Source of the DNA: Pseudonocardiales bacterium
Lineage (GTDB): Bacteria > Actinomycetota > Actinomycetes > Mycobacteriales > Pseudonocardiaceae
Direction of reading: 5' to 3'
Assembly (NCBI GenBank): GCA_019247305.1
Contig: JAFAPC010000114.1
Coordinates: 43,784-107,783 of the forward strand
Length of the DNA stretch: 64,000 nucleotides
Positions 27,944 through 36,641 of the stretch are shown here, piece after piece. Each line of letters starts with the position of its first letter. The stretch's first letter is position 1. A program made the position numbers and the translations under genes. Below the pieces are notes generated by a model. It was not told the origin of the DNA, did not search any database, and saw only the letters and a list, made by a program, of their open reading frames with translations.

Positions 27944-29071
27944 TCAGGCGTGGCGCACCGGGCGGTGATGAGCGCGGCGCGGAAGTATGATGATTGCTCT
28001 CGTGGGGGTGTCCAGCCAGATTGTTTGGTGTTGTGACGTGACGGTCAGACCGAAGCGTTCGCGGGGTGGAGCGCCGAGCGAGCGCCATGTGTGGTGGCTG
28101 GTCTCGACGTCGTCCCAGAGTCGGCGTGGCCCAGATTGGGTGAGGTTGCCCTCGGGCGTGACCTGAGCGTGGGACCCGTCGGGCGCGCTGATCGTGAGGT
28201 TATGGGGGTCGCCCTCGCGGTAGCCGGGCGCGAGGCCGGGAATAGTCATATCGAGGAAGAATCGGAAGTCGTTGTCGTAGTACACGCTGCTGGGCAGGTC
28301 GGTGGTGCGCGGCGGCCACCGTGGCTGTTTCTCCCCGGTGACCGAGAATCCGCCGGGCGGGGCCATCGGGGTGGCGCGGTGGCGCCTGAAATAGCCCGGA
28401 CCGATGAAGCGTCCTTGGGCGTTGCCCTGGCCAGTGACGGTGAGTTTGGCCAGGCCGGAGAACACCGGGGCCAGGATGACGCCGCCGGCTCGGGTTTGGT
28501 CGATCCAGGCGGGCGGAATGCTGGTCACGGCGAAGGTGACAATGATTCGGTCGTAGGGAGCGTGCTCAGGATATCCGTGTGCGCCGTCGGCAGTGATCAC
28601 GGTGGGGGTATAGCCGCAGCGCCGTAAACGGTCTCGGGCCGCGGTGGTGAGATCGGGATCGACGTCGATGCTGGTCACCTGTGCCGAGCCCAGGCGCTCG
28701 CACAGCAGGGCGGCGGTATATCCCGTGCCGGTGGCCACCTGCAGGACCCGGTGGTCGTCTTCGAGCTCCAGCGCCTGTACCATCATCGCCACCAGGCTGG
28801 GCATGGTGCCCGAGGAGGTGACGGCGTCGGGTCGGCGTTGAGTGATCAGCGTCGTGTCCGAGTAGACCAGCCGCAACCAACGCTGCGGGTCTGTCTGACC
28901 GTCGATGCGCTCGCCGGCCTGGTAATAGGTCGGTACCAACACGTGTCGGGGCACCGCGAGGAATGCGCGCCGCCAGCGGTCATCGGTGAGCGCGCCGTCG
29001 TTGACCAAGGCGGCGACCATCCTGCGGCGCAGAGCGCGGGTCTCGTCTGAGTCAGGGATGGTCTCGGTCAC
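27944..29071 (-). CDS. PCMT-type methyltransferase of an ATP-grasp peptide maturation system
   Basis: 375 residues from GTG 29071 (AAGGA nine bases upstream). The SAM-binding region V-L-Q-V-A-T-G-T-G-Y-T-A-A-L-L and S-I-D-V-D-P-D-L are typical of protein-L-isoaspartate methyltransferase-like enzymes. The N-terminus (L-T-D-D-R-W-R-R-A-F-L-A-V-P-R-H-V-L-V-P) and long C-terminal extension fit the subgroup that accompanies ATP-grasp ribosomal-peptide maturases. This is supported by a fragment of such an ATP-grasp gene whose stop overlaps this start by four bases (GTGA). No precursor peptide is seen, so the pathway is probably lost and the enzyme an orphan. Confidence 0.7.
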   Translation of the reverse strand: MTETIPDSDETRALRRRMVAALVNDGALTDDRWRRAFLAVPRHVLVPTYYQAGERIDGQTDPQRWLRLVYSDTTLITQRRPDAVTSSGTMPSLVAMMVQALELEDDHRVLQVATGTGYTAALLCERLGSAQVTSIDVDPDLTTAARDRLRRCGYTPTVITADGAHGYPEHAPYDRIIVTFAVTSIPPAWIDQTRAGGVILAPVFSGLAKLTVTGQGNAQGRFIGPGYFRRHRATPMAPPGGFSVTGEKQPRWPPRTTDLPSSVYYDNDFRFFLDMTIPGLAPGYREGDPHNLTISAPDGSHAQVTPEGNLTQSGPRRLWDDVETSHHTWRSLGAPPRERFGLTVTSQHQTIWLDTPTRAIIILPRRAHHRPVRHA

Positions 29072-29215
29072 GCCCCTGGTCCTTTCAAGGTGGCCGCCAG
29101 AGCGCCGAAGACGAGGCCGAGCGAGCGCATCAGCCGATGAACACCTGTGCGCACAGAATCGGGTAGCTCGTAGGGTCGGTAGGTAATGTTGTGGTGGCTG
29201 CGGCGCCAATCCAGC
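29068..29215 (-). pseudogene. ATP-grasp peptide maturase fragment
   Basis: One minus-strand frame reads L-D-W-R-R-S-H-H-N-I-T-Y-R-P-Y-E-L-P, then G-V-H-R-L-M-R-S-L-G-L-V-F-G-A-L. This resembles the segment before the catalytic L-E-x-N-P-x-G-Q-W of the ATP-grasp enzymes that modify ribosomal peptides. Both the N-terminal body and that C-terminal motif are missing. The stop overlaps the methyltransferase start, the arrangement expected of the intact operon. Confidence 0.5.
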
Positions 29216-29288
29216 ACGGGGCGTCCGCAGACCGACGATCTGGTCGGGCGGGCCGCCGGGCTGGGTGATCCAGGCGGCCAGTCGGCTC

Positions 29289-29603
29289 TCAGGGGAGCTT
29301 GGCGGCGAGCACGTCGATCTTTTCGATCGTGGGTGTGTCCTCGAACAGGTCGGGTGCCTGGGCCATCAGGGCCTCGGCCACCCTACCGGACAGGTGCGCG
29401 TCGCGGCCCGAGTCGTCTGGGAACACGTCGAAGATCCCGTAGGTCGAGCCGCTCAGCCGGATGGCGAACCACGCGATGGTCGCCGGCTCCTCGTTGACCA
29501 AGGCAAGCCCGCTATTGAGGAACTCCTCGACAGCGGCCTCCTGACCCGGCTTCGCGGTCATCGTCACGAGCAGGCCGACCTTGGGCATCTCCGTTGTCGT
29601 CAT
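29289..29603 (-). CDS. Antibiotic biosynthesis monooxygenase-like (ABM) protein
   Basis: 104 residues with K-V-G-L-L-V-T-M-T-A-K-P-G-Q-E-A-A-V-E-E-F-L and later F-A-I-R-L-S-G-S-T-Y-G-I-F-D-V-F: a dimeric alpha-beta barrel of the ABM/YgiN family. Members oxidise quinols or aromatic polyketides without a cofactor, but many single-domain copies have no known substrate. Lies 175 bases downstream of nothing on its strand and ends before the ATP-grasp remnant. Confidence 0.75.
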   Translation of the reverse strand: MTTTEMPKVGLLVTMTAKPGQEAAVEEFLNSGLALVNEEPATIAWFAIRLSGSTYGIFDVFPDDSGRDAHLSGRVAEALMAQAPDLFEDTPTIEKIDVLAAKLP

Positions 29604-29785
29604 CGTGCTGTGTCTCCTCGGTGAGGGCGCTGGCCAATGGGTACGCCGGGTGAGCGCCGCGATAGGACGTATCGCGACACAATTTCGGGAGCGCTACAGG
29701 ATCCGCTGAGCGGAATCCACCTTACGGTACCGGGAAGGGGCAGACACAGCATCCCAGCTGGTCCTTAAGTACGGGGGATGCTGGT

Positions 29786-31060
29786 TCAGGTGATGAGGAC
29801 GGCGCGGAAGTCGTTGACGTTGGTGAGGGTGGGACCGGTGATCACCTGATCGCCTAGGGCGGCGAAGAAGCTGTGGGCGTCGTTGCTGGCCAGCGCCGCT
29901 GTGGCGGTCATCCCGAGTTGTTCGGCACGGCACAGGGTATCCGGCCCCACCAGCGCCCCGGCCACCTCCTCCGCCCCGTCGATGCCGTCGGTGTCGCAGG
30001 CGAGGGCGTGGATATGCGGTGCCCCGCGCAGGGCGAGGGCCAGGGAGAGCAGCAGTTCGACGTTGCGGCCGCCGCGGCCGGTGCCGCGGACGGTGACGGT
30101 GGTCTCGCCGCCGGAGAGCAGCACACAGGGTGCTGGCGCTGGCTGGCCGTGGCGGCGTACCTGGCGGGCGATGCTGGCGAGCATGATCCCGACCTGGTGG
30201 GCCTCGCCCTCCAGGGAGTCGCTGAGGATCACCGGGGTTACCCCGGCCTGGTGAGCTACTGTTGCGGCGGCTTGCAGGGATTGCTGGGGGGTGGCGATCA
30301 CGTGGTTGGTGACGCGGGCCATGTGTGGGTCTTCGGGTCCCGGGCAGCCTGGGGTGCTCTCCAGGTGTGCCCGTACTGCTGGTGGTACCGGCACGCCGTA
30401 GGCCGCCAGCGCGGCGAGGGCCTGCGCCGGGCTGGACGCTTCGGCGACGGTGGGCCCGGAGGCGATGAGGGCGGGGTCGTCACCGGGCACATCGGAGATC
30501 AGCAGGCCTACCGTGGCAGCCGGGAACGCCGCCGCCGCGAGCCGGCCACCTTTGATCGCTGACAGGTGCTTGCGGACCAGGTTCATCGTCCCAATCGGCG
30601 CCCCGGAGCGCAGGAGTGCTGTGTTGATCCCCTGTTTGTCAGCCAAGGTGATGCCCGGGGCGGGGAGCGTCAGCAGGGCTGAGCCGCCGCCGGAGATCAG
30701 TGCTAGCACCAGGTCGTCGGTACCCAGCCCGGATACCAGGTCCAGGATCCGGTGGGCGGCTCGTTCGCTTGCGGTGTCGGGCACTGGGTGGGCCGCTTGC
30801 GCGATCTGGATCTGCGCGCAGGGCACGGCGTGCCCGTAGCGGGTCACGACCAGTCCGCTCAGGGGGCCCTCCCAGGACTGCTCCACGGCCTGCGCCATCC
30901 GCGCTGAGGCCTTGCCGGCGCCGACCACGACCACCCGCCCGGGTGGCCGTGGTGGCAGGAAGCCGGCGACCCGGTGCACCGGGTCCGCAGCCGCCACCGC
31001 CGCGTCGAACATGGCCCGCAACAGCGCCCGCGGATCACCTAACGCACGCGGATCATCCAC
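29786..31060 (-). CDS. gckA: Glycerate 2-kinase (MOFRL/GckA type)
   Basis: 424 residues. V-V-V-V-G-A-G-K-A-S-A-R-M-A near the start, A-L-I-S-G-G-G-S-A-L-L in the middle, and L-S-G-G-E-T-T-V with G-R-G-G-R-N-V-E-L-L in the C-terminal MOFRL domain are signatures of GckA-type glycerate kinase. It phosphorylates D-glycerate to 2-phosphoglycerate, the step that follows hydroxypyruvate reductase in the serine cycle. It lies 5.6 kb downstream of hprA on the same strand, separated by gltX on the other strand, so it is not in that operon. Length is normal for the family. Confidence 0.85.
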   Translation of the reverse strand: MDDPRALGDPRALLRAMFDAAVAAADPVHRVAGFLPPRPPGRVVVVGAGKASARMAQAVEQSWEGPLSGLVVTRYGHAVPCAQIQIAQAAHPVPDTASERAAHRILDLVSGLGTDDLVLALISGGGSALLTLPAPGITLADKQGINTALLRSGAPIGTMNLVRKHLSAIKGGRLAAAAFPAATVGLLISDVPGDDPALIASGPTVAEASSPAQALAALAAYGVPVPPAVRAHLESTPGCPGPEDPHMARVTNHVIATPQQSLQAAATVAHQAGVTPVILSDSLEGEAHQVGIMLASIARQVRRHGQPAPAPCVLLSGGETTVTVRGTGRGGRNVELLLSLALALRGAPHIHALACDTDGIDGAEEVAGALVGPDTLCRAEQLGMTATAALASNDAHSFFAALGDQVITGPTLTNVNDFRAVLIT

Positions 31061-31075
31061 GGGCGAGCACCGCCG

Positions 31076-31651
31076 TCAGCTGGGTGGCCGGGTGGTTGTC
31101 GCCAAGGCGGCGAGATCGAGCGTGGCCGCGATGGGCTCGGTCACGAGGAGCGGGCAGCCCGGCTCAGCGCGTGCCACCTCGCGGTAATGGCCCCGATCCA
31201 GCCGGTAGACCAGCGCGCGTGGGCCAGCCTCGGCCAGCTCGATCCGCAGGTAATGCGGGACGCCAGCCTGGGCATACAGCTGTGGCTTGACCGCCCGGTC
31301 GACCGCCGCATTGCCCGGACTGGTGATCTCCACCACCAGCACCACGTCCGCCGCGTCGCACACGCTCCCCTCGAGCCCGGGGACGGCGACTACCGCGAGA
31401 TCGGGGATCAGGATCTTTCCGGGACCCACCCGGACGTTGATCGCCTCCAACACCTCCAGCCCAGGTGGGACCGCGGCATCGAGGGCAACGGCGAGCCGGA
31501 AGGACAACCGCTGGTGACGGACCCGCGCACTCGGACTCACTAGCAGAGCCCCGTCCAGCAGTTCGAGGCGCCGATCCACCGGTAGGGCGAGGAACTCCGC
31601 CTCGGTCCACGGCCCAGTGCGTCCGAACACCTCGGGAACGGGAGCGGCCAT
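31076..31651 (-). CDS. Uma2-family (DUF820) predicted nuclease
   Basis: 191 residues. R-L-E-L-L-D-G-A-L-L-V, then I-P-D-L-A-V-V and V-V-E-I-T-S-P-G-N-A-A-V-D, carry the acidic and lysine positions of a PD-(D/E)XK fold. Uma2 proteins are abundant in actinobacteria and cyanobacteria, with no settled function. It ends 15 bases before the glycerate kinase start and may share its transcript. Confidence 0.8.
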   Translation of the reverse strand: MAAPVPEVFGRTGPWTEAEFLALPVDRRLELLDGALLVSPSARVRHQRLSFRLAVALDAAVPPGLEVLEAINVRVGPGKILIPDLAVVAVPGLEGSVCDAADVVLVVEITSPGNAAVDRAVKPQLYAQAGVPHYLRIELAEAGPRALVYRLDRGHYREVARAEPGCPLLVTEPIAATLDLAALATTTRPPS

Positions 31652-31717
31652 CGCTGCGTCACCTCCGTACTGCCTGTCACAGACATGGTCGCATCATCCC
31701 GACCTATCCCGACAGTT

Positions 31718-32962
31718 TTAGGGAAGGGAGAAGCGCAGTCCTGCTCGCGCAAAGCGCTCGGCGTTGCCGGTGCCGAGGGCGCTGGAGGGTGTGAGGCAGC
31801 CGGAGCGCTCGGGTGTTGCGCCTGTCTCTGAGAGCAGCAGGCCTACTTCGGCCAGCATGCGGGGGGTGGTGAGGTAGCCAGGGTGTCCGTCGCCGCTGAT
31901 CTCGACTCGGAGTTCCCGGTTGGTCGAGGTTCTGGCCTGGATGGACATCTCCCAGCGCCAGGGTTCGAGACGGTCGCGGGCTGGCCCGTAGCCGGAGGTG
32001 GGTAAGGCCCGCGCCAGCACGCGGGACAGGATGCGGCCGACGTCGAGCCAGGGAGCATGCGCCACCATGCCCATGACAGCCTGGATGCCGGAGAGCGCGC
32101 CAGCGAAGGCATAGCGAATCGGTAGGGACGCGGGGGATCCGTCGATGGCGAGGCCCTCGCGGTAGGTGAAGGGCGTGAATGGCTTTCCGTGCTCTTCTGC
32201 GCGGAGCGCCGCGCTGCGGTGGATCACCGCTGGGTTGATGAAGGCGGCCGGCGCGATCACCGTGCTGTTGTGGCGGCGGGGGCGGAGTCGGATCGGGTTG
32301 CGGAGGCGAACGGCCTGGGCGGCGTCGGGATCGGTGAGCAGGCAGCCGGGGTCGAGGATGCAGGCAACGTCTGGGTCACCGGCGATCGCAGCGATACTCT
32401 GCAAGGTGCCACCGGAGAGGATGTCGGAGGGGCGAGGTGGCGTGGGCTGCTGGAGGATCCGCGTCTGGAGCTCCACCTCGAGCAGGTGCTCGCCCGCCTC
32501 GGCGGCGGCGTCCGCGGCGAGCGCCACCCCGAGGTCCGGGGGAAGAGCCTCGAACCCGCATACCTGAACGATCTTGACCCCACGGGCGCGCGCCCGGGTG
32601 TGGAAGGCGGTAGTCGTCCGGCGGACGAAGGGGATCTCGCCCGTGAGATCGGCATAGTGGGTGCCGGCATCGACGCAGGCCTCGATCACGGGCTTGCCAT
32701 ACCGGGTGTAGGGGCCTACCAGGTTGAGCACCACGACCGCGCGGGAGGCCATGGCCGCCAGCGACGAAGGATCGCCCACGTCGGCGACGATCGTCTCGGG
32801 CGCTCTCACCCCCTCCTCGGCCAGCACCCGCTCGGCCTTAGCGCCATCACGCGCAGCAGCGGCCCAGCGCAACTCGTCCCGCTCCGCCAGGTAGGCGGCA
32901 ACGCGACGGCCGGTCACGCTGGTCGCGCCGAACACGACCACGTCAATGTCGCGCTGGATCAT
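31718..32962 (-). CDS. Saccharopine dehydrogenase-like/trans-acting enoyl reductase family protein
   Basis: 414 residues from ATG 32962. Rossmann motif V-V-F-G-A-T-S-V-T-G-R-R-V-A, then V-V-L-N-L-V-G-P-Y-T-R-Y-G and C-V-D-A-G-T-H-Y-A-D-L-T-G-E, the pattern of saccharopine-dehydrogenase-like NADP proteins of actinobacteria. Mycobacterial relatives act as trans enoyl reductases in lipid synthesis. No lipid genes are nearby, so the role here is open. Confidence 0.75.
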   Translation of the reverse strand: MIQRDIDVVVFGATSVTGRRVAAYLAERDELRWAAAARDGAKAERVLAEEGVRAPETIVADVGDPSSLAAMASRAVVVLNLVGPYTRYGKPVIEACVDAGTHYADLTGEIPFVRRTTTAFHTRARARGVKIVQVCGFEALPPDLGVALAADAAAEAGEHLLEVELQTRILQQPTPPRPSDILSGGTLQSIAAIAGDPDVACILDPGCLLTDPDAAQAVRLRNPIRLRPRRHNSTVIAPAAFINPAVIHRSAALRAEEHGKPFTPFTYREGLAIDGSPASLPIRYAFAGALSGIQAVMGMVAHAPWLDVGRILSRVLARALPTSGYGPARDRLEPWRWEMSIQARTSTNRELRVEISGDGHPGYLTTPRMLAEVGLLLSETGATPERSGCLTPSSALGTGNAERFARAGLRFSLP

Positions 32963-33125
32963 TGGCCGCAGCCTATCGCGCCCACGGCCCGCCGCGCACG
33001 CCAACGAACGGGGCACAAGGCTGGCGCGTGGTGTGGGAACCAGGCCCGCGGCACGGCTCTAAACGCGCCCACCCGTTCCGGCGCTACTGCGCCTACCGAG
33101 TCCCACCCTCGGGCGGGCTGAACGG

Positions 33126-33236
33126 TCACTTCTTTTCGTGCTTACCGCCATCCTTAGGTTCCTGCGGGCTGCTTGGGGTGCCCGGTGGCACCGGAGCATC
33201 ACCCGGAGCTGGGTCAGGCTTCTCATGTTTACCCAT
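33126..33236 (-). CDS. Very small K-H-E-K peptide
   Basis: 36 residues from ATG 33236: M-G-K-H-E-K-P-D-P-A-P-G at one end and D-G-G-K-H-E-K-K at the other, with a Pro/Gly/Ser middle. The repeated K-H-E-K ends and sharp stop suggest a real, unstructured gene product, and I recall similar short proteins in Pseudonocardiales. It falls in a 400-base stretch that is otherwise empty. No strong ribosome-binding site. Confidence 0.35.
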   Translation of the reverse strand: MGKHEKPDPAPGDAPVPPGTPSSPQEPKDGGKHEKK

Positions 33237-33342
33237 CGTGGCTACCGCCCCCGTTGTTTGCCGTTGAGCTTCCGCCCGTCGCATGGACACCTATGGTGGT
33301 GTCCATGTCACGCTGATCCTATCGATGTCAGGAGCTACGTCG

Positions 33343-33990
33343 TTACGTCACGGTAGCGGTTAGGCGCTCGCGCAGCTCGGCGACGCCGGGGCTGGCGTGT
33401 AGGGAGTTCCAGCACGGTGCGCAGCCGATGGAGCTTGTCGTAGGCCCGGGGGGAGTGTTACCGAGGTGACCGCCTCCACGGCCTGGTGGCCGACACTGAC
33501 CGCGGTATCCAGGTCCCCGGCGATGGCGTGGGCTCCGGCCAGGTCCGTCAGGCAGAGCGCCCGGCCCCGGTCAGAGTCAGGTCCGTAGCGGTTCATGCAG
33601 TGGTTCAGTAGCGTTACTGCTTGGCTGGCGGCGTCGGGGTCCCGCTCGGACCGCGCGAGCTCGTAGTACGTGCCGCCTTGGTTTGCCGCGAGGCCGATGT
33701 CACTGTACCCACCCCCCACGGTGGGCTGGTCTGGTCATCGATGCTCGCGAACTGCTCCTGGGCCTGATGTAGGTCGCGATCACAAGCCCGGGCGTCGCCC
33801 CGGGCGGCGTGCGCACAGGCCGAGACGCCGAACAGGGCGCTAGCGGTGGCCGCAGAGACGGGGTGTGATCCGACCGCAGCGGCTTGGCCGAAGTGGACCA
33901 GCTTGATCGCTTCATCGGGACGCCCGAGGTGCACCGCCTGTTGTGCCATGTCGCGCAGCAGGTAGACAGTTATGAAGAGTTTATGGTTTT
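33343..33990 (-). pseudogene. HTH-TPR regulator C-terminal part with several frameshifts
   Basis: The minus strand shows a TPR regulator end: M-A-Q-Q-A-V-H-L-G-R-P-D-E-A-I, then Y-S-D-I-G-L-A-A-N-Q-G-G-T-Y-Y-E-L-A and A-L-C-L-T-D-L-A-G-A-H-A-I-A-G-D-L-D-T-A-V-S-V-G. These lie in different frames. Breaks occur at a C6 run (33712-33717) and a G6 run (33448-33453), and again near 33405. The N-terminal half, with the helix-turn-helix, is missing where the A/T-rich island begins at about 33972. Confidence 0.65.
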
Positions 33991-34640
33991 TGCCTCCGCC
34001 GATTATATCGGAGTTTGTTGTCAGTGTCGGAAGTCCAATCCACAAACAGTATAAGAAGTTTGGAATCTCATCACTTTCAAGTCTGCCAGAAACCGAGTGC
34101 TACCCTGAAAGTATTCGTTCTGCGCTCGGACCACTGCTGTCCTTCCATGCCGGATTCTCGTATACACTGACGGATAATGACACCGACAGCATTGATCATA
34201 CTGGTCTGGTCGATGCTGTAAGAAAATGGTGGGACTGCGCGCGAGCATCCTCGACGTGCAGGATGTTTCGAGGACCTAGTTTCATAGATATTGAATATAA
34301 GGTCGGCGACCTTGCTCGGCATTTGCATATCGACGATGTTCATTAGATGGCTATTTTGACAGCTTTCTGGTGAAGGTACAACAACGAATCTCGATGATCA
34401 TATTTCGATGCTAAAGACTCAAGGGTTGATCTTTGAAACAGGCGGGTGCTTCTTAATTCCTCTGATTCCTCGTCAGACGCCCCTTGATGACGCTAAAGTT
34501 GAGCGAAAAGCAATCCGAGTATAAATCGGCGCGCCTAAAAATAACGAAAAAGCAAAATTAATGGTAATACGGGTAAACGAAGAATCAGCGTCGTTGATCG
34601 CGAACGAGAAAAAGAGTTCCTCGCGCAGCTGGGCCACTGC
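33972..34640. other. A/T-rich island
   Basis: About 670 bases with G+C visibly near 40-45 percent, against about 68 percent around it. It abuts the broken regulator. Open frames exist on both strands (124 residues at 33972-34346 plus; 88 residues at 34077-34343 minus) with no recognisable domain. It is likely foreign DNA; which strand codes, if either, is unclear. Confidence 0.55.
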
Positions 34641-35057
34641 GACCAGCAGGACTTGCCGCACCGGTTCGGGTCAGGCACGTTCAGCAGCCGGCGCGCCCTC
34701 GCAGCGGCCGCCAGCTCAAGCCTACCCTGACCGGCATCCTGCAGGCCCACATGCACGTCACGGCCCGGGAACCCATCGGTCTGCAGCTTGGGACCCACAC
34801 TGCCGTCACGGCCGTGAGCAGGCTCAGCTCCGATCGGAGTCCGCCGCCGGCTCATCCCACTGGTCATCCCACTGGCCGAGGCACGAGCCACCCGACCTGC
34901 GTTCCGAGGCACAGCAGCTGGCCGGATGGCTGGCCCGGCAGGTACCCGCAGGCCGCGTCTAACCGCGCCGGCAGGGTGCTCTCCTGGGTGGGCGCACCCC
35001 GTCCATGAGGTAGGCCGACCCGGTCGATAAGCAGCGCCCCGGGGTAGGGTCTGTGTC
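34641..35057. other. Intergenic stretch before gltX
   Basis: About 400 bases of normal G+C. No supportable gene. A short plus-strand frame ending at 34730 looks like the end of some protein but cannot be named. Confidence 0.35.
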
Positions 35058-36452
35058 ATGTCCGAGCCAGCTGTTCGCCTTCGATTCGCCCCATCGCCGA
35101 CGGGCATGTTCCACGTTGGCAACGCACGCTCGCTGCTACTGAATTGGGTGGTGGCCAGAGGGTCGGGCGGGACGCTGGTGTTGCGGATCGAGGACACTGA
35201 CGCGGTACGGAACCGTCCGGAATGGACCGAGGGCATTCTGCGGATGATGGAGTGGCTGGGCACCGGTGCCGGCGAGTATGAGGGGCCGTTCTTTCAGTCT
35301 GATTACCAGGAGCAGCACCAGGCTGCTGTAGAAAAATTGCTATCGATCGGGCAGGCTTACTACTGTGACTGCACCCGGGAGGCTGTGATCGCCCGGACCG
35401 GGGACTTACACAAGGGGTATGACGGGTTCTGTCGGGAGCGTGGCCTGGCGGCCGGTGCGGTGCGATTCCGGACCCCGGACGAGGGAGTGACTACGGTGGT
35501 TGATCTAATCCGTGGCAAGCCGACGTTCGAGAACGCCCTGCTGGAAGACTTCGTGATCGCGCGTGTCGACGGGTCGGCGTTGTTTCTGTTAGCTAACGCC
35601 GTTGACGACATCACCATGGGCATCACGCACGTGATCCGAGGTGAGGAGCACTTGTCAAACACGCCTAAGCAGCAGTTGCTGTGGGAAGCGCTGGGGCAGC
35701 GGCCACCAATCTGGGCACATGCCCCAATTCTGGTGAACGAGAAACGGCAGAAGCTGTCCAAGCGGCGCGACCGAGTCGCTTTAGAAGATTTTCGTGCGGA
35801 AGGCTATCTGGCCGAGGCAATGCGCAACTATTTGATGCTGCTGGGGTGGGCGCCGTCCGGGGACCGGGAGATCGTGCCGTGGTCGGTAATAGAAACCGAA
35901 TTCCGGCTGGAGGACGTCAATCCCAGTCCGGCGTATTTCGATGTCAGGAAGCTGCGAGCATTCAACGGTCATTACATTCGTGTTCTGTCTGTTGAGGAGT
36001 TCATCGACGCGTGTCAGCCTTGGCTGACTGGCGGAGGTGCACCGTGGCGGCCAGAGCAGTACGATCCGGCGGCATTTGCAGCGATAGCCGAGTTGGCGCA
36101 AACCCGAGTCGCGGTGTTGAGCGAGATTGTGCCGATGGTCGATTTTCTTTTTCTCGACGAGTCGCCAGAGGATCAGGTGGCGTGGGCGAAAGTGATGAAT
36201 GATGACGCTGCCGATTTGTTAGCTGCCGCCATCACCGCGTTCGAATCCGGTCTGTGGGAGGCCGAATCGCTCAAGGAAGCGGTTGAGAGTGTCGGCGCCG
36301 TACGTGGTCTCAAGCTCGGCAAGGCGCAAGCACCGATTCGGGTCGCGGTCACTGGTCGCACAGTAGGACTTCCCTTGTTCGAGTCGTTGGTCGTACTGGG
36401 CCGAGATCGGACGCTGACCCGGTTGCGGGAAGCGGTGGCCCGACTGAGTTAA
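35058..36452 (+). CDS. gltX: Glutamyl-tRNA synthetase
   Basis: 464 residues. [13 protein letters not shown] is the class-I signature (HVGN in place of HIGH), R-I-E-D-T-D follows, and K-L-S-K-R is the KMSKS equivalent. Full length for a bacterial GluRS. It charges tRNA-Glu, and in many actinobacteria tRNA-Gln too. Its location, alone on the plus strand between the serine-cycle genes and an A/T-rich island, is unlike the usual housekeeping context, and its codons are a little less G+C-rich than its neighbours. It could be a second copy; the rest of the genome is needed to tell. Confidence 0.85.
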   Translation: MSEPAVRLRFAPSPTGMFHVGNARSLLLNWVVARGSGGTLVLRIEDTDAVRNRPEWTEGILRMMEWLGTGAGEYEGPFFQSDYQEQHQAAVEKLLSIGQAYYCDCTREAVIARTGDLHKGYDGFCRERGLAAGAVRFRTPDEGVTTVVDLIRGKPTFENALLEDFVIARVDGSALFLLANAVDDITMGITHVIRGEEHLSNTPKQQLLWEALGQRPPIWAHAPILVNEKRQKLSKRRDRVALEDFRAEGYLAEAMRNYLMLLGWAPSGDREIVPWSVIETEFRLEDVNPSPAYFDVRKLRAFNGHYIRVLSVEEFIDACQPWLTGGGAPWRPEQYDPAAFAAIAELAQTRVAVLSEIVPMVDFLFLDESPEDQVAWAKVMNDDAADLLAAAITAFESGLWEAESLKEAVESVGAVRGLKLGKAQAPIRVAVTGRTVGLPLFESLVVLGRDRTLTRLREAVARLS

Positions 36453-36641
36453 CTAGCGTCCATGATTAAACTCACTGTCGCCGTTCCCAATCCTCGGACA
36501 GGTTGTCATGACGGACCCGGTAATAAACATGTAGCACAGTACCGCTTCTGTGAGGCTTGCATAGCTGCCAAAAAGCGACTTGTGCGCACGGCGACACGCT
36601 GGTCGTCTCGAGAGATAGCTATTACTCCGTCGCCGTGCGGC

